Notes: generated from the sequence alone by a model not told the origin. A DNA stretch of 64,000 nt from Galeopsis tetrahit (GCA_963675135.1 OY776129.1:77403348-77467347), one strand, 5' to 3'; counted from the first letter of the stretch, positions 37,031 to 49,192 are shown. Numbers and translations are program-made.

Positions 37031-37776
37031 ATAATACACTAATCAATTTTCGGTTTTACACGACTTAAGACTATTTTAAATATAAAATATTTTTTTAGTT
37101 AAAAATGTACTGATTAGAATTTAGAAATGAGATATTCGACTCAACTACAGACATGCTGTATAGTTTATACACATACACACACTAAATTATTAAATCATCC
37201 GTAAAGCACGTACCAAATCTAAGCTGGAACTTAATTAGTGCTTCATGAACGTGGATAAGTACGTACTACGTCGTAATTAGTTTACTAATAAAAAAAATCA
37301 TGAAATACTATGAGAATAATTGAGGATTTGGTTATATTAAATTAATTAATAATTTTATCTCTTGTATAACGAAAGGTTATAATTGAACCAAATAGGTAGG
37401 TTCAGGGTGGCTCCTCTCTATAGTTAATTATATTTGAATTTTGATGGGTTCAAACTAGACAACCTTATGAAGAAATTAAATTGTCTTTGAATATTATTTA
37501 TAATTTAGAGGAGTTATATGAAAAAAAAAAAATCTTTTGTTTTAACTTGTGAAGTTTTTTTTTTTTTTTTTTTCAAATAATTGTTGTTTTCACAAATTTC
37601 TTGTTATCCCAGATATACCTCCTATTTGTTAAATGATCTAAAACTTATTCACATAAAAAAAAAAAAAAATGTCACTCTATTCTTGAAAAAGTTTGTGTAT
37701 AATTTGAAATGATAATTCTTAATTGGGCTAGATTCCATCTAGGTTAGGTTATATATGGGCCAGAGATCAGATTTGG
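37031..37776. other. Intergenic, no gene seen
   Basis: AT-rich sequence with several poly-A/T tracts. It is what lay to the right of the gypsy target site. Confidence 0.5.
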
Positions 37777-38017
37777 CCCACTAATACTATTTACACCTCC
37801 ATTTCGGTTTAGAACACTCCCCCTATGAGTTTAATAATAAAATAATAATGTAAAAATTCAAAAATACCCTTTAAGTTATATTAAACTACTAAATGCACCC
37901 CCCTCACCTTTAAACACTAAATCTAAGTTTTATCCAGCCACCGCCGCCGAACACCGAACACCAAACACCAAAATTTCTCCCCAAACAAAAAAATTTCAAC
38001 TTTTTTTTTTTTTAAAT

Positions 38018-38292
38018 TTCGACAAACCAGTGTCAACCATAGTGAATACGGTCGACACTGGTTTGTCGAAAAAAAAAAACTTTAAAAATTCGCTCTTCTT
38101 ATGTCGACCATATAAACTCTCGTCGACACCCAGTTGTCGACGAGAGTGAATATGGTCGACATAAGAAGGTCGATCTTTTTTTAAAAAAAAAAAAAACTAA
38201 AAAATTTCGACAACATAATGTCGACCGTGTAACCTCTCGTCAACGACATGTTGTCGACGAGAGGTTACATGGTCGACATGATGTTGTCGAAA
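38018..38292. repeat. Three consecutive hairpins rich in GTCGAC
   Basis: Stem 1 pairs CGACAAACCAGTGTC with its complement. Stem 2 pairs CTTCTTATGTCGACCATAT with its complement, with an inner stem at ACTCTCGTCGAC. Stem 3 pairs TTTCGACAACAT and TGTCGACC..AACCTCTCGTC with their complements. All three use the motif GTCGAC and are separated by A/T homopolymer runs. Confidence 0.85.
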
Positions 38293-38439
38293 ATTAAAAA
38301 AAAAATGTATCTGCTGCAAATTGCAGAAAACCCTAGGTTTCAAAATTGCCGCCGACCGAAATTTACTAGACGACGGCGACGATACACTTACCTGAATGGG
38401 ATGGCCGACGACTGAAATTTATCAGAGGGGATGCCGTCG

Positions 38440-38750
38440 CGGCCGAGGGGAGGGGGGAAGGCCGTCTCGGCCGCACCTGAGGGAGAAGGAGGCGACCGCG
38501 GCCGAGGGGAGGGAGGGAAAGGCCGTCACGGCCGCGGCTGAGGGAGAAGGAGGCGACCGTGGCCGAGGGGAGGGAGGGGAAGGTCGTCGCGGCCGCGCCT
38601 GAGGAAGAAGGAGGCGAGCCCGGCCGAGGGGAGGGAGGGAAAGGCAGTCGCGGCCGCGACTGAGGGAGAAGGAGGCGACCGCGGCCGAGGGGAGGGAGGG
38701 GAAGGCCGTCGCGGCCGCGGCTGAGGGAGAAGGAGGCGGCCGCGGCCGTG
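38440..38750. repeat. 61-bp GC-rich minisatellite, about five units
   Basis: The anchor CTGAGGGAGAAGGAGGCGA (with one variant) recurs at 38477, 38538, 38599, 38660 and 38721, exactly 61 bp apart. Each unit also holds GGCCGAGGGGAGGGAGGG. Since 61 is not a multiple of 3, the frame shifts at each unit, yet all three minus-strand frames stay open across the array, giving Pro/Ser/Arg/Ala-rich translations. I read these as compositional artefacts. Confidence 0.93.
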
Positions 38751-39372
38751 AAGAGACAGGGAGGAAGGGGGCGGCGGTGGCAAGGGGTCGGCGGCGGCTG
38801 CAAGAAAAAATTAGGAGAGAATTAGGTTTGAGGGAGGGTGTGGTAAGTAAATTTGTATTATATAGATAAAATGAGAAGAGGGTAATTAAGACAACTTCAG
38901 TGGGGTGCATCTATTCTAACAAATTTTAGGGGGATGCATCAATGGGGGGAGTATTCTAAACCGAAATGGAGGTGTAAATAGTCCCACCCAATGAACGCCT
39001 TTCATGTAGGAAAAAATGGGCCCGGTCCAATATTCCTTGAACTATTTGTTCAAGGGTTTGTCTATATACCCCTCCAACCTTGTTAAATATACCTCCAATT
39101 TACGTACCCCTAATATATTATACGTTATATGTACCCCAAATAAAATACCTAATCTACTCTTATAGATATAGTTCCTCTATTAAATCATAAAACTAAAACC
39201 CTCCTTTTGGTATTGCGGCGGTGGGCGGAGGTGCGGCGGCTTCTCCTTCAATTAGATTTAGGGTTGAAAAGTGATGGGAAAATGTATTTATTAGGGTTAT
39301 TTTAGTATAAGGGTAGTTTAGGTATTTTACCTGATTGTTCAAATAGATGGGCTGGGTTTCAGATATAAAATA

Positions 39373-39668
39373 CTCCCTCCGTTCCAGGATTACTTGCACG
39401 GTTTGACCGGCACGTTGTTTAAGAAAAGTGAATTTAGTGGTTGGTGATGTAAGATAAAAGAGTGGTGTTTTAGGTGATTTGGTGAGGTGTAAAGTGAATA
39501 TGATGAGGTGTAAAGTAAAATGTATGTAAAAAGGTGGTGGCAATTTTAAAAATAAAATGATGTTGGGAGGGTATTAATTTTTTGGGGTATTTCCATATTA
39601 AGAGTGTGCAAGTAATTTTGGGACGTCCAAGTAAAGAAAGTGTGCAAGTAATCACGGGACAGAGGGAG
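39373..39668. mobile_element. Stowaway-like MITE, 296 bp
   Basis: The tips CTCCCTCCGTTCCAGGATTA and, as reverse complement, CTCCCTCTGTCCCGTGATTA are bounded by TA. Interior phrases are shared with 25429 and 39805. Confidence 0.92.
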
Positions 39669-39804
39669 TAGGATCTGATTTCCCAATGTCTTTATTTATG
39701 ACCATTCTCTTTTTATAAATAATATTATTCACACTATTTTATCTACCCCTCTTCAACTATCACTTATTTACTCAAAATGCCTTGACTTTATTAATAAACA
39801 ATTA

Positions 39805-40054
39805 CTCCCTCCGTCCCAGGATTTTATGCACACTTTGACCGGCACGAAAATTAAAAAAATTGAATAAAGTGATGTGTAAGGTAAATAAAGGAGGGGTATT
39901 ATCGGTAATTCATTGATTAAAGTGAAATAGATTTGATTAAAAGTAAAATAAATGAGGGGTATTATTGGTATTATTAATTCCTTTTTTGGAGTGTGCAAAA
40001 AATGTTGGGACGCCCGTTAAGAAAAGTGTGTATAAAATCATGGGACGGAGGGAG
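39805..40054. mobile_element. Stowaway-like MITE, 250 bp
   Basis: The tips CTCCCTCCGTCCCAGGATTT and, as reverse complement, CTCCCTCCGTCCCATGATTT are bounded by TA. It lies only ~136 bp from the previous copy. Confidence 0.93.
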
Positions 40055-40056
40055 TA

Positions 40057-40785
40057 CTTTATTTATAAGTGAACTCTACAATATTCCATTATACGTACTC
40101 TCAATTTATCTACTTTATATGTAAACTAATCAATATTCATTAAAACATGTGTCTAGAGAAATAGGCATTATAAATTTCGATGGAGGGAGTATTTATTTAT
40201 ATTCACCACGGAATCTAGATTCCTCGATACGTTTCGGTTAAAACTAGTGTCACGTGTCATTTACTTGTAATTGTTTATATACACTAATATTTTTTTTTAA
40301 AAAATAATTACACATTTCAATTAAAATTAATATTGTATTTCGGATAAAGTTGTTGTCACGTTTCACCTATGTATCCAGTTGCACAGATAGTGACTCGTTT
40401 ATGTGTGTATGTATGAGTTCTCTTACTATAAATATACAATTAAAACAATTTCCAAACCAATGAATGTGAAAAGATTAATAAAAATTAAAGACACATGGTG
40501 ACAAATTAACATTGAAACTTTTAGCGGCTTACAAGGAAAAAGAAGAAGAATTAGGAAATTAAAGTCAGTCGGCGTGTGAATACGAGCAAAAACATTGCTA
40601 GTTGTCATCCTCCAATTCTTTGCACTTCCATTTTCGCCATGCAAAGCTATTACCCATAAGCCTCCACATGGCTACAACAATTTTGTCTATGGCCTATGTG
40701 TAAGCTTCTCATCAAAACCACCTCTAATTTATAAACAAAACAAAATATTGCAATTTCATCAAATTAATTCTTAATTTCTTGAATT
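40057..40785 (+). other. Upstream region of PME-C
   Basis: AT-rich, no gene; the 40426..40644 minus-strand frame is unsupported. A TATA-like TTTATAAAC at about 40728 lies 58 bp before the PME-C start codon. Confidence 0.5.
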
Positions 40786-42778
40786 ATGTCTCCTCTAATC
40801 TCCACCACATTTCCCTTTCTTCTTCTTCTTCTTGCAATTGCAAATGTTGTTTCTTGCAATAAGGAGATTGAGGTGGTGGAAATGGCAAGGCAAGGCATGC
40901 AACAAGCAAAACTTTGGGCTCAAGGCTTTCGGGCTCTTCACGGGCCGGGCCTTTATTCGGGTTTCTCCGACGGGCCCCTTCGTGACTGCGCAAAGCTGTA
41001 CGAAGAGGCCGAGTCGAGGCTGGCCCGGTTGGGGCCCGGTGAGAGGGGTGAGTGGAGCCATGATGATGCTGTGACTTGGTTCAGTGCTGCTTTGACTAGC
41101 CATGTCACTTGTTTGGATGGGTTGGGAGAGAATGGGCTTTCGTTTGAAGCCCATCGGGCCGAGAATTTGACTTCACTCATCCGGGAGGGCTTGGCTGTTT
41201 ATGGGGCCCGAAGTAAACTAAGGGGAAAGGGGAAAGGTAATTCCAAATATAGTTAATTACTTTTTTGCTTTTAATAGTTGTTTTTATGTTGTATTGTTCT
41301 ATATTGTACTCCACCATATGGTCCATATTGAAGGTTTGGATGCATAAAAAATACTTAGTGATGTTGTACTGAATTTTTGGTATATTTTTAAACAATATTG
41401 GTATATATTGTTTCATATCGAAAGTTTAATATACTGTTTTATATTGAAATGTTGATCTTACTAAAATACTGATTTACCTAATTTTTAATATACATTTTTT
41501 TTATTGAAATGCTAGATTTTTTTTTGTTGGATTCAAGAGATTGGGTATATCGAAATTGGCCTGGAATAAGTTATAATTTGTTAATCTCATTCTTTATTTT
41601 TATTTAAATGGAGTCATTCAATTTGAATTTTTATTATTTCTAATTAAATTGATTTTTTTTATTTGGATAATATATATAGCAAGGTATGTGAGAAGGGGTG
41701 ACTCAAACAACTCAGGGCTTTTAGCAAGCTGGAATGCAGCAACATCAAGGGCTGATTTTGTGGTTGCTCAAGATGGCTCCGGAAATTACAAGTCAATTAA
41801 CGAGGCCGTGGTTGCACTTTCTCGGTCGGGCCGAAATCGGGCCGGTCGAGCCATAGTATACATAAAATCGGGTGTATATAAAGAAAAGGTAGAGATTGGA
41901 AGGGCCTTGAATAACATTATGTTTGTTGGCGATGGCATTGATAAAACAATAGTCACGGGTGGTAACAATGTGCATGATGGTTCCACCACTTTAAATTCAG
42001 CCACATTTGGTAAGTCCTCCATTCAATTTTCTAAAAAAGAATCAATTTAATATCGACATATAATCATGTGTAATTTATATACATAGGTGTATCGGGTGAT
42101 GGTTTTTGGGCCCGTGACATGACGTTTGAAAACACGGCCGGGCCCCGAAAACATCAAGCAGTGGCTCTAAGAGTGAGCTCAGACCTATCCGTCTTTTATA
42201 GATGTAGCTTCAAAGGCTATCAAGATACTCTTCTAGTCCACTCGTTACGACAATTTTATCGTGATTGTCAAATTTATGGCACGATAGACTTTATCTTTGG
42301 AAATGCAGCCGCGGTATTTCAAAATTGTGACATATTTGTTAGGAGACCAATGGATCACCAATCCAACATGATCACTGCACAAGGACGAGTCGATCCTAAA
42401 CAAAACACGGGGATTTCAATTTTGAATTGTCGCGTGTCGCCTGCTTATGATTTTCGTGGCGTAAAGAGCATGTTCAAGAGTTATCTAGGGAGGCCGTGGA
42501 AGAAGTACTCGAGGACCGTGTTTATGAAGACGAATTTAGACGGATTTATAGACGGGAAAGGGTGGACGGAATGGAGAGGAAATTTTGCGCTTTCCACATT
42601 GTATTATGTCGAGTTTATGAATACGGGTATTGGTGCTTCTACAACAAATAGGGTAAAATGGCCTGGTTTTCATGTGTTGAGTGATAAAAATTTGGCCGAC
42701 AAATTTTCGGTCGAAAATTTCATCGGCGGCGCGTCGTGGATTCCTTCCACCGGTGTACCGTTTTGGATTGGACCGTGA
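40786..42778 (+). CDS. Type I pectin methylesterase with shortened PMEI region, PME-C
   Basis: Three exons, 40786..41236, 41680..42009 and 42087..42778, both introns phase 1 with GT..AG ends, 490 aa. Residues 1-24 form a signal peptide. The pro-region keeps the second half of a PMEI domain (RDCAKLYEEAESRL, TWFSAALTSHVTCLDGL) but lacks the first Cys-X8-Cys hairpin seen in PME-A and PME-B. The catalytic domain starts [15 protein letters not shown] and has [25 protein letters not shown] and [13 protein letters not shown], so all catalytic residues are present. No RRLL/RKLL processing site is visible between the regions; the junction reads ARYVRRGDSNN. The second intron is at the same codon as the single intron of PME-A and PME-B; the first intron, between pro-region and catalytic domain, is extra. 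It belongs to a different PME subgroup from the tandem pair (inference). Confidence 0.94.
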
Positions 42779-42894
42779 CCACCTTGAAATAATGTATACC
42801 AAATAATGAACATTGGCCTTTTATTATTGTTTTGAAACTTTTTATTTATTTTAAAGTAATTTATGCAAGCTTAAAAAGTGTCATGTGTATATAG

Positions 42895-43788
42895 TTTTAA
42901 ATAAATACATCACCTTTAGTTTCACTATCAATTTAATCACGATTATTATAAAAAATCCTAATTTTTCATTGCGTTGCAATTCGATACACATTTTTTTTCT
43001 CTGACCAACAATTGATGACGTAGTTTGTCGGAGCGTCAGATTACACATAATTTTTTTTTTTAAATTTTCACATCAGATTACACTTTATAAAAATAAAACT
43101 TCCTGCTTGTTCGGCATTTTCTCCACTTCTCAAAATCGGCATTTTCTCCACTTCTCAAACTCAATCAAGCGCGAAGTGAGGTTAGAAGAGAAGAACTTGA
43201 TTGAGGTTGAGAAGCGAGCTCCGGCAAGTCACATCATCAATTGTTGATCGGAGAAAAAAAAGTGTATCGAATTGCAACACGATGAGAGATTGAGGATTTT
43301 TATTATAATCATGAAAGTCGTGATTAAATTGATAATAAGACTAAGTGGGTGTTTGGAAACACTACTATGTGCTTAAAAGCACTTATTTTTTAAATAGAAT
43401 CACTTTTGGAGTGTTTGCAAACACAACTAAGTGATTAAAATAATTACTTAAAAACAGTTTTGGTGAAGCACCCTTTCCCATGCTTCTAACAACTTCTAAG
43501 TGCTTCTCATCATTGCACTAACTAATTTTACAATTTTGTCCTCACAATTTAAATAATATTTTATCTCTACCCATTATTTATTCAAATGTAATAAGGGTGT
43601 TTTTTATAAAATTGTAAAAATTTTTATTTATTTTGCATACATCCCAATATATAAAAAATTGATTAGAAGTGCTTAATTTTAAAACACTACTCATTTTCAA
43701 TTTTACTACAAAAATCTATTTTAATCACTTTGAATCAACCACTATTGTTTGCAAACACACCCTAAAGGTGGTGTAGTATTTAACCCTT
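42895..43788. mobile_element. Palindromic MITE with a Tourist-like insertion in its right arm
   Basis: The left arm contains CATCACCTTTAG, then ATCAATTTAATCACGA, CAATTCGATACAC and CCAACAATTGATGA. The right arm carries all of these as complements in reverse order (CAATTGTTGATCGG, GTGTATCGAATTGCAAC, TCGTGATTAAATTGAT). The last part of the right arm (AAAGGTGGTG) is displaced by 421 bp by another MITE. Outer limits are approximate; the target duplication is not resolved. Confidence 0.75.
43345..43762. mobile_element. Tourist-like (PIF/Harbinger) MITE, 418 bp
   Basis: The left tip is GTGGGTGTTTGGAAACAC; the right tip as reverse complement is GGGTGTGTTTGCAAACA. It is flanked by TAA on each side (43342..43344 and 43763..43765), the 3-bp target duplication typical of PIF/Harbinger. 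Removing it and one TAA restores the arm of the surrounding palindrome, which confirms the boundaries. Confidence 0.85.
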
Positions 43789-43971
43789 CTTTTTTTGCTT
43801 TGGAATTTTTAAAATAAATGTATGTAATGTTTTTTTTTCCATGGAAAATGCTTGTTATTATATAATTAATTAATGAAGACAAGTCAAATACTCCGTAATA
43901 AACACAACTATGAACTATCCCTATTTATTAAAATGTTTAATTAAAAAAAAAGTCAATAATAATAATAATAC

Positions 43972-44239
43972 TATAAAATGGAAAATATTTTGACTCTGAC
44001 CAAAATAACCATTCTCACCTCTCAGCTTTGTCTATAAACCCTCCACAATGTCCGTTTAATTCGCCTGCCGAAACCCTAGCCTTCTTCGATTCCCCTAAAT
44101 AATACAAGTGCCGATCGTAGTCATACATCCAAGGTATTAATTTTAGTAGGATTGCGATATAATTGATTTTTTTTATGAGCGAGGCGTGATATTCGAATGT
44201 ATGAGTTGTATTCATTCTAATGATTTTTGCTTGATGTAG
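43972..44239 (+). promoter_or_regulatory. MAP1A promoter/5' UTR with a possible UTR intron
   Basis: A TATA-like CTATAAAAT lies near 43972. A plausible 5' UTR intron runs 44134..44239 (AAG|GTATTA ... GATGTAG|TTGGAG) just before the start codon. It needs transcript support. Confidence 0.45.
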
Positions 44240-44245
44240 TTGGAG

Positions 44246-47200
44246 ATGGCGGGTGGATCAGATGCCCCGGAGACTAAAATCTTGTCATGTGCTAAGTGTG
44301 GAAAGCTTGCTAATCTGCAGTACGTTGTTCATTCTTTATTTTCAGTATTTAATTTTGCTTATGTGTGTGAGTTAGAGAGATAGAGAGGTTGATTATCGAT
44401 TGCTGCAACCGGGGTGGGGGGTGGAAGGTTTTCAAAGATTAAATATTGGACTTGGAATTCTGAAACATCACCTGGCAGTAAGTGGAAAAAAGTGTTGTAT
44501 TTGGTTATTTGCTTTGCTGGTGATTGGTGGTAGGCCTTTATTGTTTTGGCTTAATGACATGGTTCACTTCATTGATTTAGTTAATTTGTATCCTTTTTTT
44601 GGCAATCGCACGTCGTTGTGGTGTTTGTACAGTGCATATTTATGGCAATGCTGCTTACAGTTCCCACAGAGTAGGATAGTTTTCAAAGATTAAATCTTGG
44701 ACTTGGAATGATAATTGGAGTTCTGAAACATCATCTGCCAGTAAGTGGAAAAAAGTGTTGTATTTGGTTATTTGCTTTGCTGGTGATTGGTGGTGTGCCT
44801 TTCTTGTTTTGTCTTAAAGCCATGGTTCACTTCATTGTTTTAGTTAATTTGTATCCTTTTTTTGGCAACTGTACGCCGTTGTGGTGTTTGTACAGGGCAT
44901 ATTTATGGCAATGCTGCTTACAGTTCCCACAGAGTAGGATAGTTTTTCATCTTCTTTACTGAATGATATCTTCCTTTGGGATTATCGGGAGATACACATG
45001 TACTACGCTAATTGCATACATAGCTGACAGCAAGTAGATCCTTTATTGGACTGATTTTGTACTATTTCTGTTTGCAGGTGTCCGAAGTGTGTTGAATTAA
45101 AGCTTCCTCGTGAAGCTGCTGCTTTCTGGTTCGTTCTTTGATATTGTTGTTGGAATATGTTACTCAATGCATTGAGAATTTCGTTAACTTTAAATCGTGT
45201 CCATTAAAGCTGGGTTTGATATGCATTAAACTTGGCAGTAGTTTGTAGTTAAATATTTTATTGAGTACAGCAAGTCAAACAAATTTGAACTTGATTGCAA
45301 TGTTTATAATGTGAAAATGATAGATTCACTCCCTGGCCATGGAGTGGTTGGGAGTAGAATTGACAGGCTCAATTCTTATGTAAATGGCTGTAATTTTGAG
45401 GTCAAGCCTCTTCTTGAAGAACTATTTTTCCTTCCAGTTCTCAAGACTGTTTCAAGGCATCCTGGAGTTCTCATAAATCGGTTCACATGAAGGCAAAGTT
45501 ATCTTCGGAAAATCCTGGTGAACAAGTTTCAAGGGTGCCCGATGATGATTGGCTCTACTGCTTGAGAAAAGGACAGACTCGGACTGCCAGACTTCCACAT
45601 TTTGACTGGACTGGGTATTAGTCATTGTTAACTATTGAACTTTATGCTTATCATTTTCCCTGATTTGCTGTCTTTTCCTTTTCAGAGAATTAAGACCGTA
45701 TCCAATATCAAAGCAACGCCCAGTACCTGCTCACATTGATCAACCTGACTGGGCACTTGATGTATGTTACTTGATTAGTTATTGCTAAATGCTCCAGCTT
45801 TGTACTTTTTGAGACATGAAATTTTACTGTAAATGGATTTTGTAGGTTATTAGTGTTTGTTGTTTGTCTTTATGAGGATAATTCATGTCAATGAGGAGAG
45901 ATAATTGTGTTTCTGCTAATTTTCCTGCATATTTAAGTTGATCCCTTCTGTTGCTTTTTCAGGGGATCCCAAAAATTGAGCCCAGCAGCGACCTACAACA
46001 TCATGTTGAGGTAGTCTTGGATTATGAGCTTATGATATTGCATATTGTATTTAAGGAAAAAAATCTTACTGAATGCAATTCCTTTTCATGACATAATTTT
46101 ATGAAGATCAAGACTCCTGATCAAATTGAAAGAATGCGAGAAACTTGCCGGGTAAGCCTCTTATTGTTCAATCTATGATGAGAAAACTGTACTGTCATAC
46201 ATTTTCCGGGTGATTTTTATAATCTCTGGAAGTTTTTAGTAATATAATGCATTCATCTGGCTGAACATATGGAAGTTCGGAAAAGAAAAGAGCTAAGAAA
46301 CAGTTGTTAGTTGATTTTTTCTTGCCAACATGTCTGGAGATGGAGATTTAAAACAATTAAATTATTTTTTAAATCTTTATTGTATTGAAAATATGTGTAA
46401 TTAAAAACAACGAGGTAAAGATATTTGTTATAATGTTATGAGAAATTTCAACTGGGAATTTAATTTTCTAGACATAGTGAGATACACCTGTACTAATTTT
46501 ACATACAGTAAACAATTAAATGACTGCCAAATGGTGATATAGAGTTTGAGCATTACTACGTTTGTCTCCAGATTGGAAGGGAAGTTTTGGATGCTGCTGC
46601 TCGAGTCATTCGACCTGGAATTACTACCGATGAAATTGATGCTGTGGTTCATGATGCAACAATTGCTGCTGGTATGATTCTTATTCCTCACATTTCTAAG
46701 AATTGTTGTATCATGTGATAGATATGATGTTCTTGCGATCGGTGCTCATTCTGCTTTGTATGGCTAAGCATAAATATATATTTTGGTAATCATACCTTCC
46801 TGAAAACTAGTAGTCATAATACTCGTTTTCTGTTGTTAAATTTTGTAAGTTCAAAGAATTTGGCTTGGATCCTTGATCTTTTGTGATAGTTAATGTGGCC
46901 GATGCTCTCTTTATTAGCCATTACCTGTTTGAGTTCTGTTGTGTAAGCAGGTACTTGGTTCTTTTGACTGTGTTATCATTCTCTACAATTATCATCTTTT
47001 TAATGGCAGAATTTATGCTCATGAGGCTTGTTATTGTATAGAGGTGGATTTTTTTAATTTCTATTTCATGTCAGTGTGCCACCTGTCTTTGTCTGAGTAC
47101 TGTTGACCAGTTCCCTGTTTTACTTGCAGGAGGATATCCATCTCCTTTAAATTATCATTTTTTTCCCAAGTCTTGCTGCACGTAGGTATTTCGTACTTGG

Positions 47201-49192
47201 AATTTCTTTTCTGTATATTCTCTGTGCTGTGGGCCCTAGATATATTGAGGTATGAACTCCTATTTTTCTCAGGTCAGTTAATGAAGTAATCTGCCATGGG
47301 ATTCCTGATGCAAGGTATTTATAAACTCAAGCAAGAGCTATCATGCACCGTGACAAACTGGTATTTTGAGGCAAAGGTTTTTCTAATTTGTTTCTCACTC
47401 TGATTTGGATCCTACCAGAACTAAGGCTGGTGTTTGACGTATCTTGTTATGATTCTCTAAGTTTTCCATGCATTGACTTATTCTACGTAAATTTGTTTTT
47501 TCCTTAGCTTAATGTAAAAGCATTCTCTGAAGAAAAGTACTTAACCTATGAATCCATGTAAACTCAACTCGAGAAAAATACTTGTAATAAATTATGACCA
47601 ATCATCTATGTACCAAACTACAGTCTCAACTCACTTGCACCGACTTTACCTTTCAGGAAATTAGAGGATGGGGATATAGTAAATGTTGATGTTACTGTGT
47701 ACTATAAAGGAGTGCATGGTAAGTAAAATCATAACAACTCAAGGTTAAGTTCATCATTATTTGCTTGTAAAATAAAAACACATTTTTCTTGCCTCCATGC
47801 TTATGCAGGTGATTTGAATGAAACATTCTTTGTGGGCAATGTTGATGAAGCATCTCAACGGCTGGTTCAATGTACATATGAATGCTTGGAGAAAGCTATA
47901 GCAGCTGGTAAGTGTTAGTCCTGTATCTTATAGCACAATCCAATGTTGTTGTATGTTGTATATGAACTTCAGAATTTTCATTCGATACCTCACCATTCTC
48001 CTTCATTCTTGATCCATTTTTCCTTTTCTGGCCTGTGCATTCTTGCCAATTCACAATGGCTGTTACTGTGCAACCCTTTTTTAAACAATATAAATTCAAA
48101 ATTGTCATGATTTTATTTACTGCTATGCTATTATATTCAACCACTTCTATTTTTTTAAGTTTTGTCCTTAGATTCATGGCACTGACTGTTGTGGCTTGCT
48201 TCTTCCCTTTTCAGTTAAACCTGGAGTGCGTTTTCGGGAAATAGGGGAGATTATTAGTCGGCATGCTTCTATGTCCGGACTATCTGTGGTACGTGAAACT
48301 ACTCTTCCATATATTCCAGTACTTTTTAAGTTCTAATTTTTTGGCATATTCCTAACATTTTTTCTATTTCATCTCATACTACCAGGTGAAATCTTATTGT
48401 GGTCATGGCATTGGCGAGCTCTTCCATTGTGCACCAAATATACCCCATTATGCAAGTATCCTTGAGACTAAGATAAAATGTCTATTTTCATATATTTTTT
48501 TCATGTGAAGATATCTTGACGAGGCATGTCTTTTTTTTTTTTTTTCTTGAATTATTCGTATCTGAAAAATCTGTTCACCGAGGTAAATGATTTCCAATGC
48601 ATGTTCAAATTATGGGACTCTTCATCTCAGAGTATAGGTATTATTGCCATTCTGTATTATCTTTTCGACTTGGCATATCCCGTAGGGACCTTAACGTAAG
48701 CCAGGAAACAAAGCTGTTGGAGTGATGAAGGCAGGCCAGACATTTACCATCGAGCCTATGATTAATTCAGGTACCTGTCTCTAGTTAATGCCGTGTGTCT
48801 GAACCTCTGCTCTGTATATATATATAATCTCTTGTGTGGTAGGTGTTTGGCGTGATCGAATGTGGCCTGATGGATGGACTGCTGTAACTGCGGATGGCAA
48901 GCGCAGTGCTCAGTTTGAACACACACTTCTGGTAACACTTCCTCTTTTTTTCTTGCTTTTGACAGAATCTGAGTTATCAACATCCTCTGTCAAAAGCTTT
49001 TCTTTCTCTGTATGTTGAGATATTCAATATCCAGTTGTACGAGCACAGTGAATTGCGCGTAATCATCGATCATTGGTTATATGTATCTAAAATAATGTAT
49101 GCACGATGATGTAGGTGACGGATACAGGAGTTGAAGTTCTTACAGGGCGGTTGCCCTCGTCTCCTAAAGTCTTTCCTTGGCTTAAGTCGTAA
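44246..49192 (+). CDS. MAP1A: Methionine aminopeptidase 1A (cytosolic), 16 exons
   Basis: Removes the initiator methionine from nascent cytosolic proteins. The complete gene model has exons 44246..44319, 45078..45128, 45438..45614, 45686..45761, 45963..46010, 46107..46151, 46572..46671, 47130..47181, 47273..47314, 47657..47718, 47809..47907, 48215..48288, 48386..48455, 48705..48770, 48843..48931 and 49115..49192. All introns are GT..AG, and the total is 1203 bp (400 aa, against about 398 in Arabidopsis MAP1A). The N-terminal zinc-finger region has paired cysteines ([26 protein letters not shown]) for ribosome association. The pita-bread catalytic domain shows metal ligands in [39 protein letters not shown] and [10 protein letters not shown]. 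It ends [12 protein letters not shown]. The protein matches the family end to end with no break. Part of intron 1 is tandemly duplicated. Confidence 0.96.
44428..44943. repeat. Tandem duplication inside MAP1A intron 1
   Basis: About 251 bp (44428..44678) is repeated directly at 44679..44943. Both copies start GTTTTCAAAGATTAAAT and end CACAGAGTAGGATAG. Copy 2 has a 12-bp insertion (ATGATAATTGGA-like) near its start, otherwise few differences. The open frames 44400..44693 and 44708..44962 are translations of this repeat, not genes. Confidence 0.92.

Larger units (their letters stand above)
37786..38982. mobile_element. 1.2-kb terminal-inverted-repeat element with hairpins and GC-rich minisatellite
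   Basis: The ends are near-perfect inverted repeats of ~37 bp: the left begins ACTATTTACACCTCCATTTC and the right is its complement, continuing through GGTTTAGAAYACTCCCCC. The flanks CCCACTAAT and CCCACCCAA agree at 6 of 9 positions, a possible decayed 9-bp target duplication. Inside: three consecutive hairpins (38018..38070, 38095..38168, 38205..38292) and a GC-rich 61-bp tandem repeat. No transposase. Class is uncertain; a Mutator-like non-autonomous element is my best guess. Confidence 0.75.

Noticed and set aside
38366..38910. Overlapping Pro/Ser/Arg-rich open frames on the minus strand
   Set aside because: They are translations of the 61-bp GC-rich minisatellite in all three frames; open only because the GC-rich unit lacks stop codons.
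44400..44962. Two similar ~90-aa open frames (Trp/Cys-rich)
   Set aside because: Both are translations of the tandem duplication within MAP1A intron 1.
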